A DNA stretch of 64,000 nucleotides from Kiloniella litopenaei. Its GTDB lineage: Bacteria; Pseudomonadota; Alphaproteobacteria; Kiloniellales; Kiloniellaceae. The translations under genes and the position numbers were made by a program. The notes below the pieces were generated by a model, which worked only from the letters and a program-made list of their open reading frames with translations, did no database searches and had not been told where the DNA came from. Shown one piece after another: positions 35,500 to 46,588 of the stretch. The stretch's first letter is position 1. The number at the start of each line of letters is the position of its first letter. Location: assembly GCF_000982415.1 (NCBI RefSeq), contig NZ_LANI01000003.1, forward strand, positions 124,001 to 188,000, in the 5' to 3' direction.

Positions 35500-36252
35500 T
35501 TAGTCGTCTTCCCGTTTCTCAACAGGCCGATAATGATAGATGAAATAAATCACGGCAAGAATCAACGCCATGGCATACCAGGTTATGACATATTCCAGAT
35601 GGTTATTAACCAGCTCGATCCGGGTCTGCCCACCAAGGGGATAGCCTCCTGGATTTTCGGCAGGTCCAGCATCCAGATAGACGCTCATAACCGGGTTTGA
35701 CAGCCCTGTTTTCTGGCTCATTTCTTTGATGTCTGTATAGAACCAGAAATTATCTTCCGGATCATTCTCGGGTCTAACAAACTCATAGCCTTTCCATCCA
35801 CCAACGCGAAGAAGACCTTCGAGTTTGACTGTCCCCTCAATCTGACCTTCCGGGCGCGCAGCAGGATCTTTTAAGTCAGAAGGAACAAACCCGCGATTAA
35901 TCAAAATTTGCCGCCCATCAGTCATCGCAAAAGGGGTAATGATTTGAACACCCAACTGTCGATCCAGTGATCGTGCGCCCATGATAAGCTCTTTATCGTG
36001 CAGGAACTCACCCTCTACCCAGACGTTGATAAACTCATCCGCCTGTGGGTCAGCAACTTCACCCGGATATGTTTCCGTAAAAGAAACCGCCGCAGCCGAC
36101 GCGCGATCTGTGCGTAACGCAATTTGTTCTTTTTTCCACTCCATACGTGATAGCTGCCAAGTGCCCAAGGCAATGGCAATGATAACAACAGGAATGGTAA
36201 AAATAGTAGGCCAAAAGGTTGGCTGGAAACGGCGTGCACTGCCTTTAGTCAT
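35500..36252 (-). CDS. surf1: SURF1-family cytochrome oxidase assembly protein
   Basis: Inner-membrane assembly factor for aa3-type cytochrome c oxidase, involved in heme a insertion. Two membrane segments flank the periplasmic domain: PTIFTIPVVIIAIALGTWQL near the N-terminus and the C-terminal YVITWYAMALILAVIYFIYHYR. The family patches GTWQLSRMEWKK, ILINRGFVPS and NNHLEYVITWYAMA are present. ATG 36252 is preferred over an in-frame TTG at 36261. At 250 residues it is normal. It follows ctaE after a long hairpin. Confidence 0.94.
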   Translation of the reverse strand: MTKGSARRFQPTFWPTIFTIPVVIIAIALGTWQLSRMEWKKEQIALRTDRASAAAVSFTETYPGEVADPQADEFINVWVEGEFLHDKELIMGARSLDRQLGVQIITPFAMTDGRQILINRGFVPSDLKDPAARPEGQIEGTVKLEGLLRVGGWKGYEFVRPENDPEDNFWFYTDIKEMSQKTGLSNPVMSVYLDAGPAENPGGYPLGGQTRIELVNNHLEYVITWYAMALILAVIYFIYHYRPVEKREDD

Positions 36253-36380
36253 AATTGACAAATCCTGTGTCGCTAGCTGTTAATCATAGTCGAGCGCAAC
36301 CATAAGGCCTTTGTTGGTACAGAGCAAAGCGATTGAGTCTTTTGTAATAAGAAAAATACGGTTTATTTACTGCAAAATGC

Positions 36381-36442
36381 AAAGATGGCCGTGTCTTAAC
36401 CGGGGGACATAACTCCCCCATATTTAAGACACGGCCATCTTT
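36381..36442. other. Long two-tier hairpin between ctaE and surf1
   Basis: A perfect 19-bp stem AAAGATGGCCGTGTCTTAA with its complement (36381-36399 and 36424-36442) encloses a second hairpin GGGGG-ACATAACT-CCCCC-type (36402-36418). It is flanked by short A and T runs on both sides, so it could terminate in either direction. Since surf1 follows on the same strand, partial termination or 3'-end stabilisation of the oxidase mRNA is likely. Confidence 0.75.
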
Positions 36443-36481
36443 AAATTGAAACTGTTTCAGGTTACCCCTGAATGGTTGGAG

Positions 36482-37279
36482 TTAACCACCCCACCAGTAA
36501 ACAGCAGCAAATAGGAACAACCAAACAACGTCCACGAAGTGCCAGTACCAGGCGGCAGCCTCGAAACCAACGTGCGCTTCAGGTGTGAAGTGACCTTTTT
36601 TCGTACGGATCAAACATACAAAAAGGAAGATCGTACCAACAATAACGTGAAAACCGTGGAAACCAGTCGCCATGTAGAAGGTAGAAGAATAGATGTCATC
36701 TGTGAAACCGAATGCAGCATGGCTGTACTCGAAAGCCTGAAGTGCCGTAAAGATAACACCCAAAGCCACAGTAATCATCAAGGCGTGTACAGCCTGTTTT
36801 TGTTCACTGTTCAAAATCGCATGGTGTGCCCATGTTACAGAACAACCGGATAGCAACAGGATCAACGTGTTCAGGAACGGCAGATCAAAGGCATCAAATG
36901 TTTCAACACCCGCAGGCGGCCAAACACCCCCGATAACTTCACTCGGGTAGAAAGCTGCAGTGAAATAGGCCCAGAAGAATGCCACAAAGAACATAACTTC
37001 AGACGCAATGAACAGCACCATGCCGTAACGCAAGCCAATACGAACCACAGGGGTATGCAGGTGACGAACATAAGCTTCGTTCACCACGTCACGCCACCAG
37101 GCATAAGCACAAATAAGAACCGATGCGATACCCGCATAGAGAACCATGTTTGTATAGTCATGCATCATCATGACAAGACCTGTTGCCATCAAGCCGGCAG
37201 CAAAAGCTGTCAGCAAAGGCCAAGGGCTTGGATCAACCAAATGATACGGATGTTTTACTTCGTCGTGCCCTGCACTCAT
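36482..37279 (-). CDS. ctaE: Cytochrome c oxidase subunit III
   Basis: Seven-helix membrane subunit of aa3-type oxidase that stabilises proton uptake. The N-terminus [20 protein letters not shown], the helix [17 protein letters not shown] with its conserved Glu, and the C-terminal [25 protein letters not shown] are diagnostic. At 265 residues it is normal. A strong ribosome binding site AAGAGGG precedes the ATG. It lies 34 bases after ctaG in the oxidase operon. Confidence 0.97.
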   Translation of the reverse strand: MSAGHDEVKHPYHLVDPSPWPLLTAFAAGLMATGLVMMMHDYTNMVLYAGIASVLICAYAWWRDVVNEAYVRHLHTPVVRIGLRYGMVLFIASEVMFFVAFFWAYFTAAFYPSEVIGGVWPPAGVETFDAFDLPFLNTLILLLSGCSVTWAHHAILNSEQKQAVHALMITVALGVIFTALQAFEYSHAAFGFTDDIYSSTFYMATGFHGFHVIVGTIFLFVCLIRTKKGHFTPEAHVGFEAAAWYWHFVDVVWLFLFAAVYWWGG

Positions 37280-37313
37280 GATATCCCTCTTAACCAGACG
37301 CTGTTGCGTATTG

Positions 37314-37925
37314 TTAATTGATCTCTACAACCGGTTTATTTCCGGTGTCATTACCCAAATCACCTACATCCATACTATCCTCGTCTTCTGTATCCCGGAA
37401 GAAAGTATAGGACAGAGTGATTGTTTTTACGTCACTGAGATTCGGATCATTCTCTATTTCCGGATCAACATAGAAGGTAACTGGCATGTCAACTTCCTGT
37501 CCCGGTAACAGAGTCTGTTCTGAAAAACAGAAACATTCTACTTTTACGAAATACTGACCGGCCTTTAGCGGCGTTACATTGAATGTAGCAACCCCCTTGA
37601 CCTTATCATCAGACGTATTTTTTGCGCGATAAAACGCAATTCCTTCTTCCCCGACCTTAAGATCAACTGCGCGCTGCGCAGGCTTAAAGTGCCAGGGCAG
37701 ATCCCCGTTTACTGAGGAATCAAACCGAATAGTCACATCGCGGTCTGTCACAACCAGATCATCCGTCGCACCAACTTCGGAAACCTGTGTTGTACCGCCA
37801 TAACCGGTAACCTGACAGAACAGACGATAGAGCGGTACAGACGCAAAAGCCAACGCCACCATTCCACAGACGACACCGCCCAGAATGATTGCAACGCGTG
37901 CATTTTTACCACCAGTAACAGACAT
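37314..37925 (-). CDS. ctaG: Cytochrome c oxidase assembly protein CtaG (Cox11)
   Basis: Membrane-anchored periplasmic copper chaperone that helps build the CuB site in subunit I. One N-terminal membrane segment (about residues 10-30) is followed by an immunoglobulin-like domain with the copper-binding ECFCFSEQ motif and [17 protein letters not shown] near the start. At 203 residues it is normal. Its ATG lies two bases after the stop of the small coxF-like gene. Confidence 0.96.
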   Translation of the reverse strand: MSVTGGKNARVAIILGGVVCGMVALAFASVPLYRLFCQVTGYGGTTQVSEVGATDDLVVTDRDVTIRFDSSVNGDLPWHFKPAQRAVDLKVGEEGIAFYRAKNTSDDKVKGVATFNVTPLKAGQYFVKVECFCFSEQTLLPGQEVDMPVTFYVDPEIENDPNLSDVKTITLSYTFFRDTEDEDSMDVGDLGNDTGNKPVVEIN

Positions 37926-37927
37926 TC

Positions 37928-38095
37928 TTATTTCAATCCCATCTTCACGATCGTTATGGTGTAAACCAACAGGATAAAACCGATCAAAACACCCAGAATA
38001 GCCCAGTTACGGCGCTTTCTTTGTTTATGGATCTCTTCAGAGTTTTCCACAGTAGGATATTTTGGCGTTTTGTTCTCTGACTCATTTATGGACAT
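37928..38095 (-). CDS. Small CoxF-like membrane protein of the oxidase operon
   Basis: A 55-residue protein, too short for a usual gene-length cut-off. It has a charged N-terminal half with a KQRKRRN cluster, then one membrane helix (WAILGVLIGFILLVYTITIV) ending in KMGLK. The gene starts one base after the ctaB stop and ends two bases before the ctaG start, so it is tightly packed in the operon. Small one-helix proteins at exactly this place (called CoxF or cytochrome oxidase assembly protein) are known in alphaproteobacteria; function is not well defined. Confidence 0.85.
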   Translation of the reverse strand: MSINESENKTPKYPTVENSEEIHKQRKRRNWAILGVLIGFILLVYTITIVKMGLK

Positions 38096-38096
38096 A

Positions 38097-39032
38097 TCAA
38101 CCACCAATCAAACTCATAATACCCGGTGCCCGATCAATGATCAGAACGGCAAAGAGAACAAAGAGATACAAAATTGAATAGAAGAACATCTTGCGGGCAT
38201 GACGGTCTTCTTCAGAACGTAGCACCTTGATGTTCAACCAAAGAAAATATGAACTCGCGATCAGCGCCACAGCCCCATACACCAAGCCTGCAACATTGAA
38301 ATATACAGGGGCCAACACAACCGGGAAAAGGGCAATGGTATAGACCAGCATCTGCCACTTTGTGTTTCTACGCCCGGAAACAACTGGCAGCATCGGCACT
38401 TTAGCGGCTGCATAATCGCCATCTTTATAAAGTGCCAAAGCCCAAAAATGCGGCGGCGTCCACATAAAGATAACAAGGAACAGGACAATAGATTCAATAG
38501 ACACCGTTCCGGTTACTGCCGCCCACCCGATCATCGGAGGAAATGCACCGGCAGCCCCCCCAATGACAATGTTTTGTGGCGTACGACGCTTTAGGAACAT
38601 GGTGTACACAAAAACATAAAAACCGTTGGCCAAAGCCAGAAGTACCGCAGCGGTCCAATTCACTGCCAAGCCCATAATCATTACAGAGAACAGACTTAAA
38701 ATAACCCCAAAGCTCAAGGCAACGTCCGGCGCCATACGACCAGCCGGGATCGGGCGTTTTTTAGTACGTGACATAATCGCGTCAATATCGCGGTCATACC
38801 ACATGTTAATTGCCCCGGCGCCACCGGATGCAATTGCAATACAGAACAGGGCAATAATCCCCAGGAAGGGATGAATAGTGCCCGGAGCAACCATCAAACC
38901 GGAGAATCCGGTGAACACAACAAGGTACATGACACCTGGCTTCATCAAAGCCCAGAAGTCAGCAACCTGCGCAACACCGCTTAAAGAAGCCGTATCCGTT
39001 GTTGTTGTATTTTCCATAGATGTATCGGTCAC
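38097..39032 (-). CDS. ctaB: Protoheme IX farnesyltransferase (heme o synthase)
   Basis: UbiA-superfamily membrane enzyme that farnesylates heme b to heme o, the precursor of heme a. The first Asp-rich motif is NMWYDRDIDAIMSRTKKRP and the other family patches include GAAGAFPPMIGWAAVTG and WTPPHFWALAL. The start is set at GTG 39032, which has AGGAG seven to eight bases upstream; the in-frame TTG before it overlaps that site and the ATG at 39017 is a fallback. About 311 residues, nine hydrophobic segments. Confidence 0.95.
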   Translation of the reverse strand: MTDTSMENTTTTDTASLSGVAQVADFWALMKPGVMYLVVFTGFSGLMVAPGTIHPFLGIIALFCIAIASGGAGAINMWYDRDIDAIMSRTKKRPIPAGRMAPDVALSFGVILSLFSVMIMGLAVNWTAAVLLALANGFYVFVYTMFLKRRTPQNIVIGGAAGAFPPMIGWAAVTGTVSIESIVLFLVIFMWTPPHFWALALYKDGDYAAAKVPMLPVVSGRRNTKWQMLVYTIALFPVVLAPVYFNVAGLVYGAVALIASSYFLWLNIKVLRSEEDRHARKMFFYSILYLFVLFAVLIIDRAPGIMSLIGG

Positions 39033-39108
39033 AAATTTACTCCTGATCAAATCCGGCCATTAACATCGAACATATGATGCAATGGCCGGATCTTATAGCT
39101 AGCTACCG

Positions 39109-40713
<1,605 letters not shown>

Positions 40714-40790
40714 TCATATCCTCATTTCGTTTTTTTGAGCGCTTCTCTTGGCGCTATAACCGATTAAACGGCGAAATCTATCGAAGCTTC

Positions 40791-41624
40791 TCAGTTAAGC
40801 TGAGCAACCTGTACGGAACGATCGTCTTCAATCGCGGCAAACTCTTCTTTGGCGAAATCGACCCACTTGTCGAATTCTTCCTTGGAAACAGCTTTGATCA
40901 TGATCGGCATATAGGAATGACCTGTACCACAAATCTCAGAGCACTGACCGTAGTATGTGCCTTCGGCATTTACTTCGAACCATGTCTCGTTGATACGACC
41001 CGGCACACCATCAAGCTTTAGTCCCATGGATGGCATAGCGAATGAATGGATCACATCATCTGCAGTTACCAAAAGACGAACTTTGGTATTTACAGGAACA
41101 ACAATCGCATTATCGGTTGCCAGCAAACGTGGCTCTCCTGGCTCTAGTTCATCTTCGGCCTTCATATAGGCATCAAATGTAAAGTCGCCTTGATCTGGAT
41201 ACTCATAAGACCAATACCACTGCTTGCCGATCGCTTTAATCGTCATCTCGGTATTGGGATTGCTGTCCGCCGCGTATAGAATCTTGAACGAGGGGATCGC
41301 GATAATCACCAAAATGATTACTGGCACAGCTGTCCAGATGATCTCAAGAAGTGTGTTATGGCTTGTCTTTGATGGCACAGGGTTACGTTTCTCGGAGAAA
41401 CGGAACATCACATAAAGCAATAGAAGCAGAACGACCACACAAACTGCAGTAATGATATAAAGCAGAAGATCGTGAAATTCTTCCAATGCAACAGCTGTCG
41501 GAGAAGCGGCATCTTGCAGACCAAGACCCCATTCAACTGGCTGAGAGGCGTGACCAGTAGCAGCCAAACCGCCGAACAGTGCAACAGCACTAATTAGATA
41601 GGCAATCCGTTTCAGAAACGTCAT
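40791..41624 (-). CDS. ctaC: Cytochrome c oxidase subunit II
   Basis: Subunit that receives electrons from cytochrome c through the CuA centre. A signal peptide ends near GHA (residue 26), two membrane helices follow (about 45-70 and 95-112), and the periplasmic cupredoxin domain has the CuA ligands in the YYGQCSEICGTGHSYMPI segment plus VIHSFAMPSMG. The length of 277 is normal and no c-type heme domain is fused. It is first in the oxidase operon and its leader carries an FNR-type palindrome. Confidence 0.97.
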   Translation of the reverse strand: MTFLKRIAYLISAVALFGGLAATGHASQPVEWGLGLQDAASPTAVALEEFHDLLLYIITAVCVVVLLLLLYVMFRFSEKRNPVPSKTSHNTLLEIIWTAVPVIILVIIAIPSFKILYAADSNPNTEMTIKAIGKQWYWSYEYPDQGDFTFDAYMKAEDELEPGEPRLLATDNAIVVPVNTKVRLLVTADDVIHSFAMPSMGLKLDGVPGRINETWFEVNAEGTYYGQCSEICGTGHSYMPIMIKAVSKEEFDKWVDFAKEEFAAIEDDRSVQVAQLN

Positions 41625-41666
41625 GTACTCAACATCCTGTTTTTTATTTCAACTTTTGTTCCTGAA

Positions 41667-41680
41667 TTGATCAGGATCAA
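41667..41680. promoter_or_regulatory. Perfect FNR/FixK-type box upstream of ctaC
   Basis: TTGATCAGGATCAA is an exact TTGAT-N4-ATCAA palindrome, 43 bases before the ctaC start. This is the consensus for FNR/FixK/CRP-family oxygen regulators. The position so close to the gene suggests that binding represses from within or just after the promoter. The rest of the 331-base gap (41625-41955) holds no gene I can support. Confidence 0.7.
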
Positions 41681-41955
41681 AGTATCTTTCCCGATTCCAT
41701 GACTAATATGCAGAATGGATAATACTGCCACTAGCCGGACTCCAAAGTTATTCTGGCGCAACCTACCCTATTGAAACCCGAGAGGACAAGCCCATATACA
41801 GAAGAATTGCGCATATTAGGTGCTTTAAGCTACCAAAAGATAAACACTAAGCAAACTATAGCCTTTTATGAGGGCCTAGTCCTTGGGCTGCGACCTTATG
41901 ACGCAATAGGATTTTTACCGCATAAATCTTGGCTTTCTTTATTAAATTTGCGGTC

Positions 41956-43296
41956 TCAATTCCGACTTTCTTGCTCAACTATTCTTCGAACACGGCGTAC
42001 CCCCAGCCACAATACCGTCACCACAAACGGGATAGAAATCGCCGCGGCGATAGATGGGTTTATGTCGACTCCGCTTGTCTTGATTCCCTTAGCCAAATAG
42101 TAAAACAAACTAACGACATAATAGCTGATAGCCGCGACTGACAAGCCTTCCACAGTTTCTTGCAATCGCAACTGTATGCTTGCCCTTTTATCCATGGATT
42201 TCAAAAGTGCAGAGTTCTGCTCTTCCAGTTGAATATCAACACGCGTTCTCAACAATTGCCCTGCGCGCGCAACCCTTTTGGATAATGTGTCCAGTCTCAA
42301 CGCCATGGCTTCACAGGTACGCATAGCCGGTGTCAGACGTCGATCAAGAAAGCTTTCCATCCGCTGAAAGCCATCCATGTTACCTTCTTTCAGCTTCAAA
42401 ATTCGCTGTTTAACCAGCTCATGATAGGCTTTTGAAGCCGAAAACCGATAGTTAGTCGCCGCTGCGGCCTGTTCGATTTCCGCTGACAACTCGGTCAGCT
42501 CTCCCAACAGTTCCTTTTCATTATCTACATTACGATGGTCAGTCATACGCGTTGTAATATCCTTAAGGACACGCCCAGCCTTTGCCAGCCGATCACCATA
42601 CTGCTGTGCCAGAGGAAGAGAGAGAAGAGCCATCATCCGATAGGTATCAATTTCAAGCAAACGCTGCACCGCGCGGCCTATTTGCCTTGGCTTGAGACCA
42701 TAATCCTTGATCAGTATCCTGCCATAGCCATCTTCATTGATACTGAAGTCCATCCAGACGGCCGCAAGACCGCCACGAAGCGTGCACGCAGAGAGATTCC
42801 CAGTTGGAAAAAAAGCCACCTGTTCCTGCATTGTGCGTTCCGGCGCATCGTGTCCTTCAAGTTCGAGATGAACACCGACAAGCCTCTGCCCCGGCAAAGC
42901 ATTAAGCCAGTCCTGAGGAACCAGCTCTATAGCCGTTCTCGAGAAAGGTTCGTGATAATCCTTTTTGTTCAGTGGAGTGCTAGGCACCGTATCGTACTGC
43001 TTTCGATCCGGGTCCTTTCTGTTGCGAAAAAAAGTATAGGTGGAGAATTCTGTATGACGTTCCCAAACCACATAAAAATGACCAAGGTCGGCCATAAAAT
43101 GCTTCGTTCCTGGTGCAGGTGCAGCCACATTAAAGCGCTGGCATAACAGCCCAACGTGGGCGCGTTCCTCTTCTGCTTTGTTCTCTCCTGATAACATTCC
43201 TATGTGAGTAATCGTTTCGGGACCAGTAAGCTGGGTAAATGGTCTTGCATGTAACTCGTTACAAAGCTCAACCCGCAAGGGATGATCGCGCAACAT
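41956..43296 (-). CDS. DUF3422 family membrane protein
   Basis: Conserved proteobacterial protein of unknown function. The N-terminus LRDHPLRVELCNELHARPF is the family signature, and FYVVWERHTEFSTYTFF follows. The middle (about residues 230-370) is rich in charged and alanine residues and probably helical. Two membrane segments lie near the C-terminus: VAAISYYVVSLFYYLAKGI and PSIAAAISIPFVVTVLWLG, so it is anchored with the large part in the cytoplasm. At 446 residues it is normal. It is a single gene between ctaC and tldD. Confidence 0.9.
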   Translation of the reverse strand: MLRDHPLRVELCNELHARPFTQLTGPETITHIGMLSGENKAEEERAHVGLLCQRFNVAAPAPGTKHFMADLGHFYVVWERHTEFSTYTFFRNRKDPDRKQYDTVPSTPLNKKDYHEPFSRTAIELVPQDWLNALPGQRLVGVHLELEGHDAPERTMQEQVAFFPTGNLSACTLRGGLAAVWMDFSINEDGYGRILIKDYGLKPRQIGRAVQRLLEIDTYRMMALLSLPLAQQYGDRLAKAGRVLKDITTRMTDHRNVDNEKELLGELTELSAEIEQAAAATNYRFSASKAYHELVKQRILKLKEGNMDGFQRMESFLDRRLTPAMRTCEAMALRLDTLSKRVARAGQLLRTRVDIQLEEQNSALLKSMDKRASIQLRLQETVEGLSVAAISYYVVSLFYYLAKGIKTSGVDINPSIAAAISIPFVVTVLWLGVRRVRRIVEQESRN

Positions 43297-43490
43297 CTTT
43301 GTTCCTTATATCGACCTTATTTCTGTATTTTACAGAGTTCTTTTTATCCGCTTTCTTAGTTTGAAGCGTTTTTTGTCTTTTGACAAAATGGAGTGTGGCA
43401 AGATTCTCTTTAATTTGGAAGCCAAGATCATTGGCCTTCTCATCTTGAGCACCTATATTGTCTGTAAAGGTATAATGAAGGAATCCATTT

Positions 43491-44921
43491 ATGAGCTACA
43501 TTGCCACGACCGACGATCTTTTTTTCAATCGCACCGATCTGGATCAAAAGCGATTGGAAAGCATTGTCAACAACGCCCTAAAAGGTGCCGACGATGGCGA
43601 GCTCTATTTGGAGTACCGTCAATCGGAAGGAATGGTGTTCGACGATGGGCGCCTTAAAAACGCCAGCTTTGATACATCTCAGGGTTTTGGCCTTCGTGCA
43701 ATCGCGGGCGAAAGTGCTGGTTATGCTCACGCAAGCGACCTTAGCGAAGAAGCAATCAAACGCGCAGTGAATACCGTTCAAGCCATTCATAGCGGACACT
43801 CCGGCACAATGGCTGGTTCTCCTCAGGGAACAAATTCGGCCCTCTATACCGAAGACAATCCATTATCTGCCTGTGCTTTCGAGACTAAAATTAAACTGCT
43901 GAGCGATATTGACGCTTATGCACGGGCAAAAGACCCCAGAGTTGTTCAAGTCAGCGCATCAATATCTGGCGAATGGCAAGCTGTACAAATTATCCGTGCC
44001 GATGCCCACAAAGTCGCTGATATCCGGCCACTGGTGCGGTTAAACATTTCCGTAACCGTCGCACAGGGCGATAAAATGGAAAGCGGGTCCTATGGCGGTG
44101 GCGGCCGCTTTGTTTACGATAGCCTGCTTGATCCAGCCTACTGGCAAAAGGGAACAGACGAGGCTATCCGACGGGCACTGGTTAATCTGGATGCGGTTCC
44201 GGCACCCGCCGGTGAAATGCAGGTCATCCTCGGACCGGGTTGGCCCGGTATCCTCCTACACGAAGCTGTTGGTCATGGCCTGGAAGGTGATTTCAACCGC
44301 AAGAAGACATCGACCTTTAGTGATCGTGTCGGCGAACGTGTTGCCTCAAAAGGCGTTACCGTTGTTGATGATGGCACCATCGCGGATCGCCGGGGATCAA
44401 TTTCGGTTGATGACGAAGGAACACCATCACAATGCACAACCCTGATTGAAGACGGCATTCTCGTCGGCTATATGCAAGATCGTCAAAACGCCCGATTGAT
44501 GGGCCAAAATTCAACAGGTAACGGTCGTCGACAAAGCTATGCCCATATTCCAATGCCGCGCATGACAAATACAGTGATGTTAAACGGTGAACATGATCCC
44601 AAAGAAATGCTCAAGTCCGTGAAGGATGGTATTTACGCCGTGAATTTTGGTGGCGGTCAGGTTGATATTACATCCGGTAAATTCGTTTTTGCCTGTACCG
44701 AAGCCTATAAAGTAAAAGACGGTAACGTCGGCGAAGCTGTAAAAGGCGCAACTTTGATTGGAAATGGGCCGGACGCCATGCAAAAAATTTCCATGGTTGG
44801 CAATGATATGGAAATGGATGACGGCGTTGGAACCTGTGGCAAAAATGGTCAGGGCGTTCCCGTTGGCGTTGGACAGCCCACACTTTTAATTGATGGAATT
44901 ACTGTCGGCGGAACGGCCTAA
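43491..44921 (+). CDS. tldD: Metalloprotease TldD
   Basis: Zinc metalloprotease subunit that works with TldE/PmbA to cut small peptides (for example microcin precursors and CcdA). The HEAVGHGLEGD segment contains the HExxxH zinc motif. The N-terminal domain has the typical FDDGRLKNASFDTSQGFGLR pattern and the C-terminal GQGVPVGVGQPTLLIDGITVGG. At 476 residues it is normal. The partner pmbA is encoded about 15 kb downstream at 59.9 kb. Two terminators follow. Confidence 0.96.
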   Translation: MSYIATTDDLFFNRTDLDQKRLESIVNNALKGADDGELYLEYRQSEGMVFDDGRLKNASFDTSQGFGLRAIAGESAGYAHASDLSEEAIKRAVNTVQAIHSGHSGTMAGSPQGTNSALYTEDNPLSACAFETKIKLLSDIDAYARAKDPRVVQVSASISGEWQAVQIIRADAHKVADIRPLVRLNISVTVAQGDKMESGSYGGGGRFVYDSLLDPAYWQKGTDEAIRRALVNLDAVPAPAGEMQVILGPGWPGILLHEAVGHGLEGDFNRKKTSTFSDRVGERVASKGVTVVDDGTIADRRGSISVDDEGTPSQCTTLIEDGILVGYMQDRQNARLMGQNSTGNGRRQSYAHIPMPRMTNTVMLNGEHDPKEMLKSVKDGIYAVNFGGGQVDITSGKFVFACTEAYKVKDGNVGEAVKGATLIGNGPDAMQKISMVGNDMEMDDGVGTCGKNGQGVPVGVGQPTLLIDGITVGGTA

Positions 44922-45023
44922 GTAAGAGAAATACACAGAGTTGTAAATTAACACTTCCTTAATGCAATTCAAAGTAGTATTTTATTTACAACCTCCTATC
45001 GACCCTTGTATCGATATCTTTAT

Positions 45024-45050
45024 ACCCCGGTTTTTACCGGGGTTCTTTTT
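45024..45050 (+). terminator. Rho-independent terminator after tldD
   Basis: ACCCCGG (45024-45030) pairs with CCGGGGT (45037-45043), loop TTTTTA, followed by TCTTTTTT. It is about 100 bases past the tldD stop. Confidence 0.85.
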
Positions 45051-45067
45051 TGGGAATTTTCAAATAA

Positions 45068-45105
45068 AAAAAGCTGATTATTCTCATGAGAATAATCAGC
45101 TTTTT
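45068..45105. terminator. Bidirectional terminator between tldD and gshA
   Basis: A perfect 19-bp inverted repeat centred on CATGAG with A run on one side and T run on the other, so it can end transcripts of tldD (plus strand) and gshA (minus strand, stop at 45170). Confidence 0.9.
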
Positions 45106-45169
45106 AAAATAACGTCACCCTATAAAACTTTTATAAAGCGTATTTTTAGAACCTTGATATAGCCCGTGC

Positions 45170-46534
45170 TTAATAAGCATATTCAACAAAGGCAGGATCA
45201 ACCGATCCATTCCAGCGACCATGATAGGCTTTAAGCTTTTCTTCAGCGGGTGTAATCCCACTTTCGGCAGTTTCCATCAAGGTATTCAGGAAGTGCACTT
45301 CATCCCGCCCCTGCGCATCAGTACGACCTCTGTTTTCCAGACCACTGGCAGCAATTTCAACCACTTGCTTCGCAATATCCTGAAGCTTTTGTCCCCTTAC
45401 AACAGCAGACAACCCTTTTTCAGGAACTTCGGCTCTCAAAAGCTGACGTTCTTCGTCTGTCCAGTCTTTTACAAGATCCCAAGCTGCATCCAACGCAGAC
45501 TGATCATAAAGCAGCCCAACCCACAACGCAGGCAAGGCGCACAACGATTTCCACGGGCCACCATCTGCACCGCGCATTTCCAGAAACTTTTTCATCCGAA
45601 CTTCGGGGAAAGCCGTAGTGATATGGTCATCCCAGTCTTTTAACGTCGGCAATTCACCCGGAAGTATTTTTAATTTGCCCTGCATGAAATCACGGAACGA
45701 TAGGCCGCTGGCATCCAGATATTGACCGTCGCGATACACAAAATACATTGGCACATCGAGCACATAATCCACATAACGCTCAAAGCTCATGCCGTCTTCG
45801 AAAACAAAGGAAAGCATGCCACAGCGATCGGGATCAGTGTCCGTCCAAAGATGACTGCGATAGCTCAAAAATCCGTTTGGCTTCCCATTACTAAAAGGTG
45901 AGTTCGCAAAAAGAGCTGTTGCAATCGGCTGTAATGCCAAGCTGGTGCGGAATTTGTGAATCATGTCCTGTTCACTGGAAAAGTCCAAATTGACCTGTAC
46001 AGTACAGCTTAATGTCATCATATCCAGGCCGAGGTTACCACGCTTGGGCATATATTCGCGCATGATCTTGTATCTGCCCTTTGGCATCCAGTTCACGCCC
46101 TCTTGCCCCCACTTGGGGTTAAAACCCATCCCCAGCATATGAATGCCCAAAGGTTCAGTGATCTCTTTGACCTGATGCAGGTGGGCATGCACTTCACGAC
46201 AGGTATCATGCACGGTTTCCAAAGGCGCACCCGAAAGCTCCAGCTGTCCCCCCGGTTCCAGTGTGACCGACGCACCGCTATCTGTCAGAGCAATGATGTT
46301 GTCGCCCTCGTAACCTGGCGTCCAGCCAAAACGATTGGCAAGCCCCTCAAGGATCATCTTGATTGATTTTTCGCCGTCATATTTCAGCGACTTAAAAGTC
46401 TCGTCACAAAAAGCGAACTTTTCGTGCTCTGTCCCAATACGCCATTGGTCTTTTGGTTTGTTGCCACTTTCCAAATAGGAAATCAGTTGGGCTTTATCCG
46501 TAATTACGGTTGATGAGGAAGAAGCGTCGGACAT
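45170..46534 (-). CDS. gshA: Glutamate-cysteine ligase (plant/alphaproteobacterial type)
   Basis: First enzyme of glutathione synthesis, ligating glutamate and cysteine. It belongs to the GCS2-like class found in alphaproteobacteria and plants, recognisable from [35 protein letters not shown] and [16 protein letters not shown]-like segments, and [19 protein letters not shown]. At 454 residues it is normal. It starts 54 bases after the rsmE stop on the same strand and may be co-transcribed. gshB is not in the window. Confidence 0.96.
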   Translation of the reverse strand: MSDASSSSTVITDKAQLISYLESGNKPKDQWRIGTEHEKFAFCDETFKSLKYDGEKSIKMILEGLANRFGWTPGYEGDNIIALTDSGASVTLEPGGQLELSGAPLETVHDTCREVHAHLHQVKEITEPLGIHMLGMGFNPKWGQEGVNWMPKGRYKIMREYMPKRGNLGLDMMTLSCTVQVNLDFSSEQDMIHKFRTSLALQPIATALFANSPFSNGKPNGFLSYRSHLWTDTDPDRCGMLSFVFEDGMSFERYVDYVLDVPMYFVYRDGQYLDASGLSFRDFMQGKLKILPGELPTLKDWDDHITTAFPEVRMKKFLEMRGADGGPWKSLCALPALWVGLLYDQSALDAAWDLVKDWTDEERQLLRAEVPEKGLSAVVRGQKLQDIAKQVVEIAASGLENRGRTDAQGRDEVHFLNTLMETAESGITPAEEKLKAYHGRWNGSVDPAFVEYAY

Positions 46535-46588
46535 GTTTTACATTCCATATATTCGGCCATAAATCCGGCCATAAATTCGATCACGTGT

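Noticed and set aside
41771-42100. 109-codon plus-strand frame before and over the DUF3422 end
   Set aside because: Half overlaps DUF3422 on the other strand; no family resemblance or start signal.
42535-43146. 203-codon plus-strand frame
   Set aside because: It is the antisense of the DUF3422 gene; the product is rich in Arg, His and Cys as expected from an opposite-strand shadow.
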